From Chitinophagaceae bacterium (GTDB taxonomy: Bacteria > Bacteroidota > Bacteroidia > Chitinophagales > Chitinophagaceae), in the NCBI GenBank assembly GCA_016722465.1, contig JADKJC010000001.1:1-64000 (forward strand): a DNA stretch of 64,000 nt. The letters are read 5' to 3'. A model generated the notes under the pieces. The model searched no databases. It was not told the origin of the DNA and saw only the letters and a program-made list of their open reading frames with translations. The position numbers and the translations under genes are program-made. The stretch's first letter is position 1. Each line of letters begins with the position of its first letter. Below are positions 8,237-19,192 of the stretch, in pieces.

Positions 8237-11200
8237 ATGACGAAATTTTATTTTTTTGTGGGGCTATGCTTTGTGTTGGCGCCAATTTGTAAAGCACAAA
8301 CGGTTACCCCTGAACAATTCAACTTTAAACAGCTGGCACAATTTGAAGCAGACCATCCCGAAATGTTTGGCATTTGCAAAACCTGCCCAAAAAAAGAAGA
8401 AGAAAATGATAATGGCTGGAGAGAACTTGCCAATGATATGCCGCTCCCGCCTGGTGCAATTATTACAAAGCAGGTGCAGGATAATTTAAGACCTGCAACG
8501 CCTTTATCTCCCCTCAGCCCAAACACACCCCTTTCACCTTCACCGGCACCCAATCAAACTTTTGTTGGTCATGTGGATCCGGGCAATGGCATCCCTCCAG
8601 ATACACATGGAGCAGTGGGCCCCAATCACGTGGTAACTGCCACCAATGATTTCGTAAGAATTCACACTAAGACAGGTGCAGTGATCAGTACGGTATCCAT
8701 TACGACATTTGCAGGCGTACCTAATACCTGCGACCCCTATATTAAATATGACCAGGTTTCCAACAGATGGTTCTATTCTGCTATTGACTGCAGTGGCAAT
8801 AATGGCAACAGGGTGGCTGTACTGGTTTCACAAACAAGTGACCCTACAGCCAACTGGTTCAGGTATACATTCGCACCCAACGTACCAAGTGGAGCTTTCT
8901 TTTTAGATCATCCCTATCTTGGTTTTGATGACAGGTGGGTGGTGGTATCCGGAAGAAAATTTCCAAGCGGCGGTTTTAGCGGCCCTATCTTATTCCTGCT
9001 GGATAAGGCAAAATTATTAGCCAGCCAGCCAGTAAGTTTTGGAGTGGATGCACAGGCCATTGAAAAAACAGCTGCCGATGGGGATGCTCCATTACCGGTA
9101 ACTGTATATGGCATCAATCCAAGCCCAGGCACATTTTATGTTTTACAAAACTGGAATGGAAATTCCGGCGGTAACGGCCTGATCAGGCTATCAACTGTTA
9201 CAGGTAATATCCCTAATGCAGTATGGAATACATCCGCACCGGGAGCTGTATTTCCTTCCAGTCCGCAACCATGGACTTCCGCCACAGGTAATGTAGCGGA
9301 ACAGGCAGGTGAAACAAGAAGGCTTGCCACCAATGATGCCAGGATAAGTACCGGCGTGATGGTCAATGGCAATATCTGGTGTGCACATCATATAGGGGTA
9401 TCTGCAAGCAATGTAGCGGTACAATGGTGGCAGCTAAATGGCACGCCAGGTGCTCCTTTTGGGTCTGTATTACAAAGAGGAAGGATTGGCGCAGGCTTAA
9501 ATAATAACTACAGGTATTTTCCCGGAATAGCCGTTAATAGCAATGAGGATGTAATGGTAGGTTATACCGTATCGTCCAGCACTTCTAAGGTAAGTTGCGG
9601 TTACAGCTTCAGGAGTAATACCACGGCCCCTAATACAATGGATGATGAAGTGGTTTACAAAGTTGGTTTAAGTACTTATTATAAAGATTTCGGAGGCGGA
9701 CGTGCCCGTTGGGGCGATTACAGTCATAGCGCACTCGACCCCAGTGATGGCTCTTTGTGGACCATACAGGAATATGCTGATCAGCGGTTAGGTACTGCTG
9801 ATGACGACTCAAGGTATGGAGTATGGTGGGCCCAGGTAATACCGGCTTCCTCATTGTTCCAGAGAGATGCAACAATTGGTGCGGTGATTGAACCTGCATC
9901 AGGTTTGCTTTGTAAAATCCCTGTTACGCCTGCTATTGCCATCAGAAACCTGGGAACAGATACCCTGAGAAGTGTTGAGGTTGGGATGATATTAGACAAT
10001 GTATCATTGGGTGCGCCTGTTACCATTACCGGCCTTGCAGTACCAACCTTTGGCACTTCGGCACCGGTAGGGTTAACACCATCGTTCAGCGTAACATCGG
10101 GCACCCATACATTTAAGGTGTTTACTAAAAACCCCAATGGAGGTTTAGACCTGAGAACCGCTAATGATACCACTACCCTCACTTTTACTGTTGCACCTGA
10201 ATTAACTCTTCCTTATACCGAGAATTTCAGTAGTCTTCCATTTCCACCGGCTAACGGCTCAGCAGTTATTAACCCAGATGGGCCCGTTGCTGCCAATACC
10301 GGCATCACCTGGGCAAGAACAACATTGGCCGGAAGGCCCGGCCCGGCAGCTATCAGGGTTGCCTGCTTCGATTATCAAACCGTTGGTCAGCGTGATATAT
10401 ACCGTACACCCAAGATCAACACCAGTATTTTAGATTCCGTAGCCATTACATTCAATGTGGCTTACCAGCAATATTTTGGAACAGATGTACCTGCACCGCC
10501 CAATGATTCTTTAAGAGTCATGTATTCTCCTGATTGTGGTGTTACCTGGTTTCCTACCAGCTATGCAAAAGGTGGCGCAGGCCTTGTTACTGTGGCCGGA
10601 ACCACAGGTAATAGTTTTGTTCCTGCCAATGCAGGCCAGTGGCGCACAGAAAGAGTTGTGCTGAAAGATCTGTGCAGCAAAAATTTAAGTACCGTCATGA
10701 TCGGCTTTGAAGCATACAATGATTTTGGCAATAACATTTATGTTGACAGTATCAATATTGCCGGATTTACTTCAGCATCAAGAAATGCCATTATGAAATC
10801 CATTAACCAGCCATTACCAGCACTTTGCGCCCAGGACTATACCCTGAGATCAGTTTTGGCAATGCCGGGTTGGATACGCTCAGGACACTTAAGATTAACT
10901 ACCAACTGGACAATGGAACTGTTGGCTCCGTTAACTGGACCGGAAACCTTGCCAAGTGTGGAGAAGTAACCTTGAGCCTGCCGGCAGGTAATGCGGCTGT
11001 TGGTACACATATATTGACGGTTTACACAACAGACCCCAATGGATCCAATGACCAGGTAACCACTAACGATACACTTAGAAAAACATTCTCTGTGTATGCA
11101 GCAGCAGCCACTCCGTTGTTTGAAGGATTTGAAAACAGTGTCTTCCCTACTCCTAACTGGGGCGTGCAAAATGTAAACGGCGGTACCACTTTTGAAAGAT

Positions 11201-11934
11201 CAACGGTGGCTTCAAAAACGGGAACTGCATCAATGATGATCAGCAATCCTAACAACAGAAATGCCAACGGTGCAATAGATTATTTCATTTCACCGATCGT
11301 TCAAAACAGTGCTTCATTTGACTCTGTGCATGTTGATTTTGATATGGCATACAAAGCAGGTGTACAATACCCTGGATCTACTGTATTTGCATTAGACACA
11401 CTGGAAATTCTGGCTACCGGCGACTGTGGAGCTACATTTACTTCCGTATGGAAAAAGTGGGGTGATGCATTACAAACTATTGATGATCCCAACTATCCAT
11501 ACAGCGCAGCATTTGCGCCCAGGGCAACGAGTGAATGGAAAAGAACAAGGATCTACTTAACGCCATTGGTAGGCTCGTCCAACTTCCAGTTGTATTTTAG
11601 TATGAAAGGCAATAAACAGAATAATCTGTGGTTGGATAATATCAATATCACTTCTCAAAAATTGCCACAGCGGCTAAAGGACCAGGGTTACCTGATCTAT
11701 CCGAATCCGTTTAACAATACATTCCTCATACACCATTCAGCTGTTGAGCCTCCTGTTGACCTTCAGTCGGTACAGGTATTCAACTCAGCAGGGCAATTGG
11801 TTTGGGATAAACGATACAATGGAAATGCCGACAGGCAGATTACCGTGGATCTGAAAAACCTTTCAAAGGGAATGTACATCCTTAAAATGATCTACAGCAA
11901 TAAAACGGTGGTGGAAAGAATCGTGAAGAATTAA
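8237..11934 (+). CDS. T9SS-secreted multidomain exoprotein, one frameshift
   Basis: I place the start at ATG 8237, which gives MTKFYFFVGLCFVLAPICKA-QT, a proper signal peptide; an upstream in-frame start at 8156 does not. After a proline-rich linker comes a domain with DPGNGIPPDTHGAVGPNH and PYIKYDQVSNRWFYSAID, seen in secreted Bacteroidota proteins of unknown enzymology. Then follow two choice-of-anchor-J-like modules (starting LPYTENFSSLPFPP and FEGFENSVFP) separated by CARDB-like segments, and a type-A T9SS sorting domain (YLIYPNPFNNTFLIHH ... VVERIVKN). One C is missing from the run at 10842-10844; restoring it joins the two ORFs into about 1232 residues. A terminator follows at once. It is closely related to the next gene. 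Confidence 0.8.
10205..11934 (+). repeat. Paralogous C-terminal half, copy 1 (copy 2 at about 13670-15379)
   Basis: About 1.7 kb encoding two anchor-J-like modules and the T9SS domain is shared between the adjacent exoprotein genes. Protein identity is very high at the end (both contain QKLPQRLKDQGYLIYPNPFN), while the DNA differs mainly at third positions, so the duplication is old but kept under selection. Confidence 0.8.
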
Positions 11935-11957
11935 GTACTATACTGCTTTTTATAGTA

Positions 11958-11990
11958 AACAGCCACTGATTAAACAGTGGCTGTTTTTTT
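11958..11990 (+). terminator. Rho-independent terminator
   Basis: An 11-bp stem AACAGCCACTG/CAGTGGCTGTT with a 6-nt loop is followed by a T run, 24 bases after the exoprotein stop codon. Confidence 0.9.
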
Positions 11991-12148
11991 ATGGCAATAA
12001 AACACACAATTGCTGTTTTTTTTAAATGTGTTGACAAAAATAAGCACCCAAGTTTTTTTAGTTCCCGTATCTACAATAACCAGAAATGGTTATTTTTACG
12101 GGCTGGAAAAAAAACCAGGCAAACCAAAATAAATATAAAAACTGCATT

Positions 12149-15100
12149 ATGAACAAAATGCTACTCAATTCTTTGCTTTTGAGAAATAAAATCTCCGGGG
12201 CTTATTTTCTTAAACCTGTTCTTGCAGCGATTGCTGTTTTGCTGTTTTGCACACAGGCTTTTGCTCAAAAGCCAGCCGTATCAAAACCAGTGATGAAACG
12301 TTGTGGTACCATGGAAGGCATCCAGCAGCAAATGCTGAATGACCCTGCATTAAGAGCCAGGATCGAACAGGGCGAAATTGACTTTCAAAATTCTATAAGA
12401 GCTGGCCAGGCAAACAGGCCAACCTCCCCTGCATCATTACCAGGACCTGTAACAATACCTGTTGTTGTACATGTTGTATTGCCTAATCCATGGATGATCA
12501 CTGACGAGGCAATACAATACTTTATAGACAGGTTGAATCTTGACTATTCAGGTACGAATCCTGACAGTACCAATGGAACTGCTTTTTATGGCGTAAGAGG
12601 CCACTCCCTTTTAAGGTTTGTAATGGCAAGAAGAGACCCAAGCGGTAACTTTACTACAGGTGTTGTAAGGAAAGTGGGCACTACGCCAATAGGAACGACT
12701 AACCCCCAGCCAATTAAAAACTCCGCCACCGCTACCGGTGGTTCTACCGGTTGGGATGTTACTAAATATTACAATGTTTACGTGGGTGATGGAAGTGCCG
12801 CAGGATTATTGGGTATTGCACCAGCAATCGGGCCAGGCACTGCGGCGGCTACAACCAATGCCGATGGTGTTTGTGTTGATTACACAGTTTTTGGCCCTAA
12901 CTGTTTTTCTATACCTGAATTTAATATGAGCAGAACAGCCGTGCATGAAATAGGACACAATTTTGGATTGTTCCATACTTTCCAGGGTAACTGTGCCAGT
13001 GCCGATTTTTCTCAATTGACTTCTGCAGGTTGTACATTGCCTTCAAGTCTTTTGGCTACTGCTGATGATACCCCTCCGCAAAATGGTAGTACCAGTGGTT
13101 GCCCTCCTCCGGGTACATCAAACGGTTGCACACCGCCTGCACAAAAAATGTTTCAAAGCTATATGGACTATACAGACGATGCCTGTTATTCCATGTTCAG
13201 CAAAGGCGAAGCAGCAAGAATGGAATGGGTGCTTGAAAACTGCAGGCCAGGTTATCTTACCACATTGGGCGGACAGTATCCTGCCAGTATGCAGGCGCTG
13301 GATGCTGCTGCAAACTCAATAGTAAGCCCGGGTGGGCAAGACTACAGCGAAGCAACCTGTACCGCTGTTACTTATCCTTCACAAAGTTGCCCTGGCATTT
13401 TTACTCCAAGGCTGCGTATTACCAATTCAGGTACTACAAGGCTTACTTCTATCACTGTAACAACTACCATCAATGGTTTAAACCCAATAACACAAACTCT
13501 GGCAGTTGATATTGCTACCGGTAAATCACAGGTAGTAACATTGAGCCAGCAAACTTCTGTTCCTGGTGCCAACGCATTGAAGTTTGTTTTATCTGCTCCC
13601 AATGGAGGAACAGATGGCAATGCAACAAACGATGAGTTAACTACCAACTTTACGGTGGTAAACGCATTGGCATTACCATACACAGAGAATTTTGCCACTT
13701 TACCTTTCCCTCCAAACAATGGCTCAGCAGTTATCAATCCTGATGCTGATATTACCTGGGCAAGAACCACATTGGCAGGAAGACCTGCACCGGGTTCTAT
13801 GAGGATCAATCTATACAACTATGATGCGATTGGTGAAAGGGATATTTACCGTACACCAGGTATCAATGTTTCAGCATTTGATTCTTTAAAAATAAGTTTC
13901 TATGTAGCACATCAGCAATACAGTGATGCTTCTACCCCTCCTACCAATGATTCATTGAGGGTACTTTATTCACCTGACTGTGGTGCCACCTGGTTACCTA
14001 CCGGCTTTGCAAAAGGTGGTGCGGTGCTGAGTACTGTTGCAGGAACAACTACTGCAGACTTTGTACCGGCTAACAGTGGCCAATGGAGAAAAGAAACGTT
14101 GCTGCTGACAGATTTCTGCGGACAGGGATTAAGCAATATTCAAATAGGGTTTGAATCTTATACTGATTTTGGCAACAATATTTATATCGACAGTATCAAT
14201 ATCGTAGGTGTTGCTTCAGTAAATACCAATGCAAGAATGATCAGCATACTGAACCCATCCAATGCACTGTGTACTTCTGGCTTTACCCCAGAAATTACTT
14301 TTGGCAACTCTGGTGGCGATACCTTGAAAACGCTTAAGATCAATTATACCATTGACAATGGCACACCGGTAACTTACAACTGGACAGGCAGCCTGGCCAA
14401 ATGTGAAAGTGCTACGGTTTCACTTGCTGCTGCCAATGCTGCTGTAGGTTCTCATACCATTGATGTTTATACTTCTGAGCCAAATGGTATTGCAGACCAG
14501 GTTCCGGGAAACGACAGGTTAACCAAATCATTCAGCGTATTTACCACTGCAGCCACCCCGTTATTTGAAGGTTTTGAAAGTACCACTTTCCCTTCTGCCA
14601 ATTGGGGTATTCAAAATGTAAATGGAGGTACCACCTGGGAAAGATCAATCACCACTGCAAGAACAGGTACCGGCGCATTACTGCTTAACAATCCCAACAC
14701 TGCCAATTCAAATGATGCAGTCGATTACTTTATCAGCCCAATCGTAGAAAACAGTGGCCTGTTTGATTCTGTGTTTGTCAGCTTCGACCGCTCTTATGTA
14801 GCTGGTGTAAACTATCCGGGTTCTACGGTGTTTCCCCTGGATACCCTGGAATTGCTGGCTACTACTGATTGTGGCGCTACCTTTACCTCAGTCTGGAAAA
14901 AATGGGGTGATGCACTGCAAACGATCAACGATCCAAATTACAGTCACAGCAACCCGTTTGTTCCTTCTTTTGCAAGCGAATGGAGTACCGAAAAAATTTA
15001 CCTGACGCCTATTGTAGGCTCAGCTAACTTCCAGTTGTATTTTGCAATGAAAGGCAATAAACAAAACAATTTGTGGCTTGATAATATTAATATCACTTCA

Positions 15101-15379
15101 CAAAAACTGCCCCAGCGTTTGAAAGACCAGGGATACCTGATCTATCCAAATCCATTTAACAATACATTCCTGATTCATCATTCAGCAGTTGAACCGCCGG
15201 TGGACCTGAAAGCCGTACAGGTGTACAACTCTGCAGGACAATTGGTTTGGAGTAATGAATACAATGGGAATGCTGCAAGGCAAATTACTGTTGACCTGAA
15301 AGGCGCAGCCAATGGATTGTACATTCTTAAAATGATCTACAGTAACAAAACAGTGGTAGAACGCATTATAAAACATTAA
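12149..15379 (+). CDS. T9SS-secreted M43 (pappalysin-type) zinc metalloprotease
   Basis: The start at ATG 12149 gives a 1076-residue protein with signal peptide to about residue 40 (FCTQAFAQ). The catalytic domain (about 100-385) carries the extended zinc motif HEIGHNFGLFH at 266-276 and the Met-turn segment SYMDYTDDACYSMF, both characteristic of MEROPS M43. C-terminal to it are CARDB-like and two choice-of-anchor-J-like modules and a type-A T9SS sorting domain ending VVERIIKH. From LPYTEN onward the protein is highly similar to the upstream exoprotein, so the two share a duplicated C-terminal half with different N-terminal domains. It is expected to be exported by Sec, moved across the outer membrane by T9SS and released or surface-anchored. 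Confidence 0.88.
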   Translation: MNKMLLNSLLLRNKISGAYFLKPVLAAIAVLLFCTQAFAQKPAVSKPVMKRCGTMEGIQQQMLNDPALRARIEQGEIDFQNSIRAGQANRPTSPASLPGPVTIPVVVHVVLPNPWMITDEAIQYFIDRLNLDYSGTNPDSTNGTAFYGVRGHSLLRFVMARRDPSGNFTTGVVRKVGTTPIGTTNPQPIKNSATATGGSTGWDVTKYYNVYVGDGSAAGLLGIAPAIGPGTAAATTNADGVCVDYTVFGPNCFSIPEFNMSRTAVHEIGHNFGLFHTFQGNCASADFSQLTSAGCTLPSSLLATADDTPPQNGSTSGCPPPGTSNGCTPPAQKMFQSYMDYTDDACYSMFSKGEAARMEWVLENCRPGYLTTLGGQYPASMQALDAAANSIVSPGGQDYSEATCTAVTYPSQSCPGIFTPRLRITNSGTTRLTSITVTTTINGLNPITQTLAVDIATGKSQVVTLSQQTSVPGANALKFVLSAPNGGTDGNATNDELTTNFTVVNALALPYTENFATLPFPPNNGSAVINPDADITWARTTLAGRPAPGSMRINLYNYDAIGERDIYRTPGINVSAFDSLKISFYVAHQQYSDASTPPTNDSLRVLYSPDCGATWLPTGFAKGGAVLSTVAGTTTADFVPANSGQWRKETLLLTDFCGQGLSNIQIGFESYTDFGNNIYIDSINIVGVASVNTNARMISILNPSNALCTSGFTPEITFGNSGGDTLKTLKINYTIDNGTPVTYNWTGSLAKCESATVSLAAANAAVGSHTIDVYTSEPNGIADQVPGNDRLTKSFSVFTTAATPLFEGFESTTFPSANWGIQNVNGGTTWERSITTARTGTGALLLNNPNTANSNDAVDYFISPIVENSGLFDSVFVSFDRSYVAGVNYPGSTVFPLDTLELLATTDCGATFTSVWKKWGDALQTINDPNYSHSNPFVPSFASEWSTEKIYLTPIVGSANFQLYFAMKGNKQNNLWLDNINITSQKLPQRLKDQGYLIYPNPFNNTFLIHHSAVEPPVDLKAVQVYNSAGQLVWSNEYNGNAARQITVDLKGAANGLYILKMIYSNKTVVERIIKH

Positions 15380-15398
15380 TACAATAATCGTTTTTAAT

Positions 15399-15437
15399 TC
15401 AAGAGGCTGTCAACTAATGACAGCCTCTTTTGTTTTT
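15399..15437 (+). terminator. Rho-independent terminator
   Basis: A 12-bp perfect stem AAGAGGCTGTCA/TGACAGCCTCTT (15401-15412 with 15418-15429) with a 5-nt loop is followed by a T-rich tail. It ends the metalloprotease transcript. Confidence 0.9.
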
Positions 15438-15460
15438 AACTGCATACACAATTAACTTTG
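15430..15460 (+). promoter_or_regulatory. Bacteroidota promoter for mqnE
   Basis: TTG at 15430-15432 and TAACTTTG at 15453-15460 are separated by 20 bases, an exact match to the -33 TTG / -7 TAnnTTTG arrangement. The start codon follows 12 bases downstream, so the leader would be very short. The -33 box overlaps the T tail of the upstream terminator. Confidence 0.7.
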
Positions 15461-15472
15461 TAAAAAAAATCC

Positions 15473-16642
15473 ATGAGCACTTCTATCGATTCCCTTATAC
15501 ATATTGAAACCGATCCTCAACTAAAAGCCATCGCTAAAAAAGTAAACCTGCAGCAAAGGATCACCGATGAAGAAGGATTGATACTTTTTGAAAAAGGGAG
15601 CCTGCCTTTTGTAGGTGCACTGGCAAATTTCATCAGGGAGCAGCTACATGGCAACACCACTTACTTCAACAGGAACTTTCATATTGAACCTACCAATGTT
15701 TGTGTATTCAGTTGTAAATTTTGTTCTTACAGCCGCCTCTATGCCAACAAAGAAGAAGGTTGGGAACTGAGCATTGACCAGATGGTGGACATTGTAAAAA
15801 GCTACGACGGGAAGCCAATAACAGAAGTACATATTGTGGGTGGTGTCCATCCAAAAATGAACGTGGATTATTTTATAGAGCTGATGAAAAAAATAAAAGC
15901 TCATCGCCCCACCCTGCATGTAAAAGCATTTACAGCCGTTGAATTGGATTACATGTTCCGGAAAGCAAAGCTTACTACTGAAGAAGGCATGAAACGCCTG
16001 CATGAAGCAGGGCTGGATAGTTTGCCAGGTGGTGGTGCCGAAATATTTGCACCCGAAATAAGGGAACATATCTGTGCAGATAAAGTAAATGCCGATGGAT
16101 GGTTAAGTATTCATGAGGCAGCCCACAACTTAGGCATGCACAGCAACGCCACCATGCTGTATGGCCATATTGAAAAATACGAACACCGCATAGACCACAT
16201 GAGGAGATTGAGGGAGCTCCAGGATAAAACAAAAGGCTTCAACACCTTCATCCCATTAAAGTTCAGGAACATGGACAATGACATGAGTTATGTTGCAGAA
16301 AGCTCCATTATTGAAGACATGCGCCTCTATGCCATTGCAAGAATTTACCTCGACAATTTTCCTCACCTGAAAGCTTACTGGCCAATGCTGGGCAGGGAAA
16401 ACGCACAACTCTCATTGGCGTTTGGAGTGAACGACATTGATGGCACCATCGATGATTCCACTAAAATTTACAGCATGGCCGGCAGTGAAGAACAAACTCC
16501 CACTATGACTACAGAAGAACTGGTAACCCTTATTAAACAGGCAAAACGCAAACCCGTTGAAAGAGATACTTTGTACAATGTGGTAAATGATTACAGCGAA
16601 GTAAATTTCGAGACGGCTGCCGTTGATGCCAGTCTTAATTGA
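15473..16642 (+). CDS. mqnE: Aminofutalosine synthase (radical SAM), menaquinone pathway
   Basis: The enzyme condenses dehypoxanthine-type enolpyruvyl benzoate with SAM to give aminofutalosine in the futalosine route to menaquinone. The 389-residue protein has the radical-SAM cluster motif CVFSCKFCSY (C77, C81, C84), then VHIVGGVHP, LPGGGAEIFAPEIREHIC and SNATMLYGH, all typical of MqnE and distinguishing it from MqnC. Length fits. It is expressed from its own short-leader promoter. Its stop codon overlaps the end of the convergent sensor-kinase gene by eight bases. Most Chitinophagaceae rely on this pathway; the other mqn genes are not in the window. Confidence 0.85.
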   Translation: MSTSIDSLIHIETDPQLKAIAKKVNLQQRITDEEGLILFEKGSLPFVGALANFIREQLHGNTTYFNRNFHIEPTNVCVFSCKFCSYSRLYANKEEGWELSIDQMVDIVKSYDGKPITEVHIVGGVHPKMNVDYFIELMKKIKAHRPTLHVKAFTAVELDYMFRKAKLTTEEGMKRLHEAGLDSLPGGGAEIFAPEIREHICADKVNADGWLSIHEAAHNLGMHSNATMLYGHIEKYEHRIDHMRRLRELQDKTKGFNTFIPLKFRNMDNDMSYVAESSIIEDMRLYAIARIYLDNFPHLKAYWPMLGRENAQLSLAFGVNDIDGTIDDSTKIYSMAGSEEQTPTMTTEELVTLIKQAKRKPVERDTLYNVVNDYSEVNFETAAVDASLN

Positions 16643-19021
16643 TCAGCACATCCTCTGCCATTGAAAGCTCTTTTACTTTTTTAAAGAGTTCATCAGGAAC
16701 AAATGGTTTTAAAACAAAGCCATCAATATCAAGCCCCTTTATTTCTTCTTCCACTTCATTGGGCAGGCTGGCAGTAAGTGCAATAATAGGAATGGTAATT
16801 CCCTTTTCACGGATTTTCCGGATGGCTGTATAACCATCCATCACAGGCATGTGCAGGTCCATCAATACCACCTGGTGCCGGTTAATATCCAGTTTATTAA
16901 CAGCTTCCTGACCATTTTCTGCCACATCAATGGTAGCTCCCCAGCTTCCAAAAATGTTTTAGCTACCAGTATATTGATATGATTATCTTCTACGAGTAAA
17001 ATATTTGCGCCATTTAAAGGCTGATTACTTTTATCCGGCATCGCAGCTGCTTCTTCCCTCACCATTAATTTTTTAGTGGTGAGTTTAAAGTTTTGTACAA
17101 AATAAAAGGTAGCGCCTTTGCCGGGTTCGCTGTCAAGCTGAAGTTTACTGCCCTGCAGGTTCAATATTTTTTTGGTGATGGTAAGACCAAGCCCTGTGCC
17201 TCCAAAACTTCTGGAGGTGGAGGAATCTGCCTGTGTAAACTCTTCAAATATTAACTGCTGCTTTTCTTTGGCAATCCCGATACCGGTATCTTTTACTGAA
17301 AACAACAACGTAATAGTATCCTGCTTTTTTTCAAGAACTGACAACTCCACTGTTACGCCGCCATCATGCGTAAATTTTACAGCGTTGCCAATCAGGTTAT
17401 GCATTACCTGCGATAACCTCGTGGGGTCACCGAGTACATAATGCTGAACTCCTTCATCCAGTTTTAATTCTATTTCAATGCCTTTTTCCGCTGCAGCATT
17501 TTTTGCCCCGGCAACGATATTGCTTAAAATATCAGGCAGGTTTGTTTCTATTACTTCAAAACTGATCTTGCCAGCTTCAATCTTGTTATAATCCAGGATA
17601 TCATTTACAATGTTCAATAAATTCCTGGCAGAGAATTGCAGTACATCCAGTTGTTCTTTCTGATCAGGCCTGGGATTATTCCGGAGCATCAGGTTGCTCA
17701 TACCAATTACCGAATTCAATGGTGTACGGATCTCGTGGCTCATGGTAGACAAAAATTCACTTTTGGCCTGCAAGCCCTGCTCTGCCAGCATTTTAGACTG
17801 CTTCAGCGCATAGGAAAACCGGAAAGACAGGATCAGCGATTGGAAAAAGAAAAACATAATATGACCGCCAAACATCAGCAATCTCGAAGGCATTACCACG
17901 CCAAAATATTCCAGTTCACTAAACAACTGCATAAGCAATAATACAGCAACACTCGTTAATGCATACCCGGCTGCTATCCGTTTCTGCATATATGCCTTGA
18001 TAAAAACAAATATCAGGTAAGCAATACATCCAAATACGATAAACAAAAAACTATTGAGCAACTGGGTAAACAATGTAGCAGGCGTTGCAACAGTAATGAT
18101 GCACAATAAACCACAAATAAGCATCACCAGTTTTACAAGTGGTTCATAAATATCTTTTGGATATAGGTTCCGTATGTACTGGAAAAATAAAAACACTCCG
18201 CCAAATAAAGAAAGGTATTCCATCCGTACGGTAAACTCCCAGTTAAGGTTGGGAAAAACTGCATGCAATGAATAAGCACTACTGCCCACCAGCCGGTAAC
18301 TGTACAACATACAGAACAGCGAAAAGTACAAGGTAGCTTTATCCCTGGTGCCGAAAAAGTACAACCCTAAAAAGAAAAGCCCGCCCATAAAAAGGCAACC
18401 AGCCAGTAAAAAATCGCCGGAGATGATCCGCTCCTTTTGCAGGAACAGCGCCTTGCTTTCGCCGATCTCCATGCTTAAATTAGCCCCTCCTTTATAATGC
18501 GAAAAATTAGCTATCTGTAACATCAGTTGCACTGTATCTGCGTTTTCAGGAAGGTTAACAGTAACTGGTATCCATTTAGCTGAATACGTTTCCCGGTCAA
18601 TGCCCGGGTTTCCATTGACAGCCGCTTCTTCTCCATTAATAAACAGGCGGTAGGAACAATATACCATTGGCATTGTCATTGCCAGGGGCTTCCTGTTATG
18701 TGATAACAGCAATGTAAAACCATAAGTGGCATATCCTGCTGCCGTAATTGTTTTGCCATTGACCACCGTATTATTCCATAGCTGCGGAAAACTGGTATAA
18801 CTGTCAAAACGATCTGCATTGGCCGGGGTAAGCAATTGCTGCCAGGCAAAGGCACAGGTACCTTTCAACATCACTGCTTTATCCGTAAAATTTACGTTAC
18901 GCAGATCTGCAACACCTTTATTGATGTTGATGGTACTGTCATATGCAGCTGCTTTATTTACAAAGAAACTGCTGCCAATAACAAGCAGTAAAACAAAAAA
19001 ATGATGATATAAATTTTTCAA
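16635..19021 (-). CDS. Hybrid sensor histidine kinase with 7TM-DISM input and receiver domain, one frameshift
   Basis: Domain order: signal peptide (1-26); extracytoplasmic 7TMR-DISM-type sensory domain (about 27-195); seven membrane segments (about 203-402); HisKA with SHEIRTPLNSVIG (phospho-accepting H429); HATPase_c with NAVKF, DTGIGI and GGTGLGL; and a C-terminal receiver starting ILLVEDNHIN. The frame breaks at about 16946, where one T missing on the plus strand turns ESWGATIDVAENG into nonsense; the receiver then continues as AENGQEAVNKLDINR, VVLMDLHMPVMDG (phospho-acceptor D) and KPFVPDEL to the stop at 16635. Repaired length is about 795 residues. It presumably senses an envelope signal and phosphorelays to a partner not encoded here. 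Confidence 0.85.
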
Positions 19022-19162
19022 TGCCGGGTTAGATTTTGATCCTGTTGATTGTTACAACGCAGATTTTCAGCATTTAGTGGATGAGCTTGAAAAAAAGCTA
19101 AAATAAAACCATTGAAATAATAATCATCTTTAATAAGTAGAAAAACAACTACAGGAATCAGG

Positions 19163-19170
19163 TACATTTG
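19163..19170 (+). promoter_or_regulatory. Bacteroidota -7 element (TACATTTG)
   Basis: TACATTTG matches TAnnTTTG and lies 22 bases upstream of the methyltransferase start codon. No good TTG was found at the -33 position. Confidence 0.45.
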
Positions 19171-19192
19171 CTGATTAAATTTACTTCACTTC

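Noticed and set aside
10825..11934. Separate T9SS-tailed gene downstream of the first exoprotein
   Set aside because: It has no signal peptide, and its sequence continues the upstream protein after adding one C at 10842-10844; the paralogous metalloprotease is continuous over the same region.
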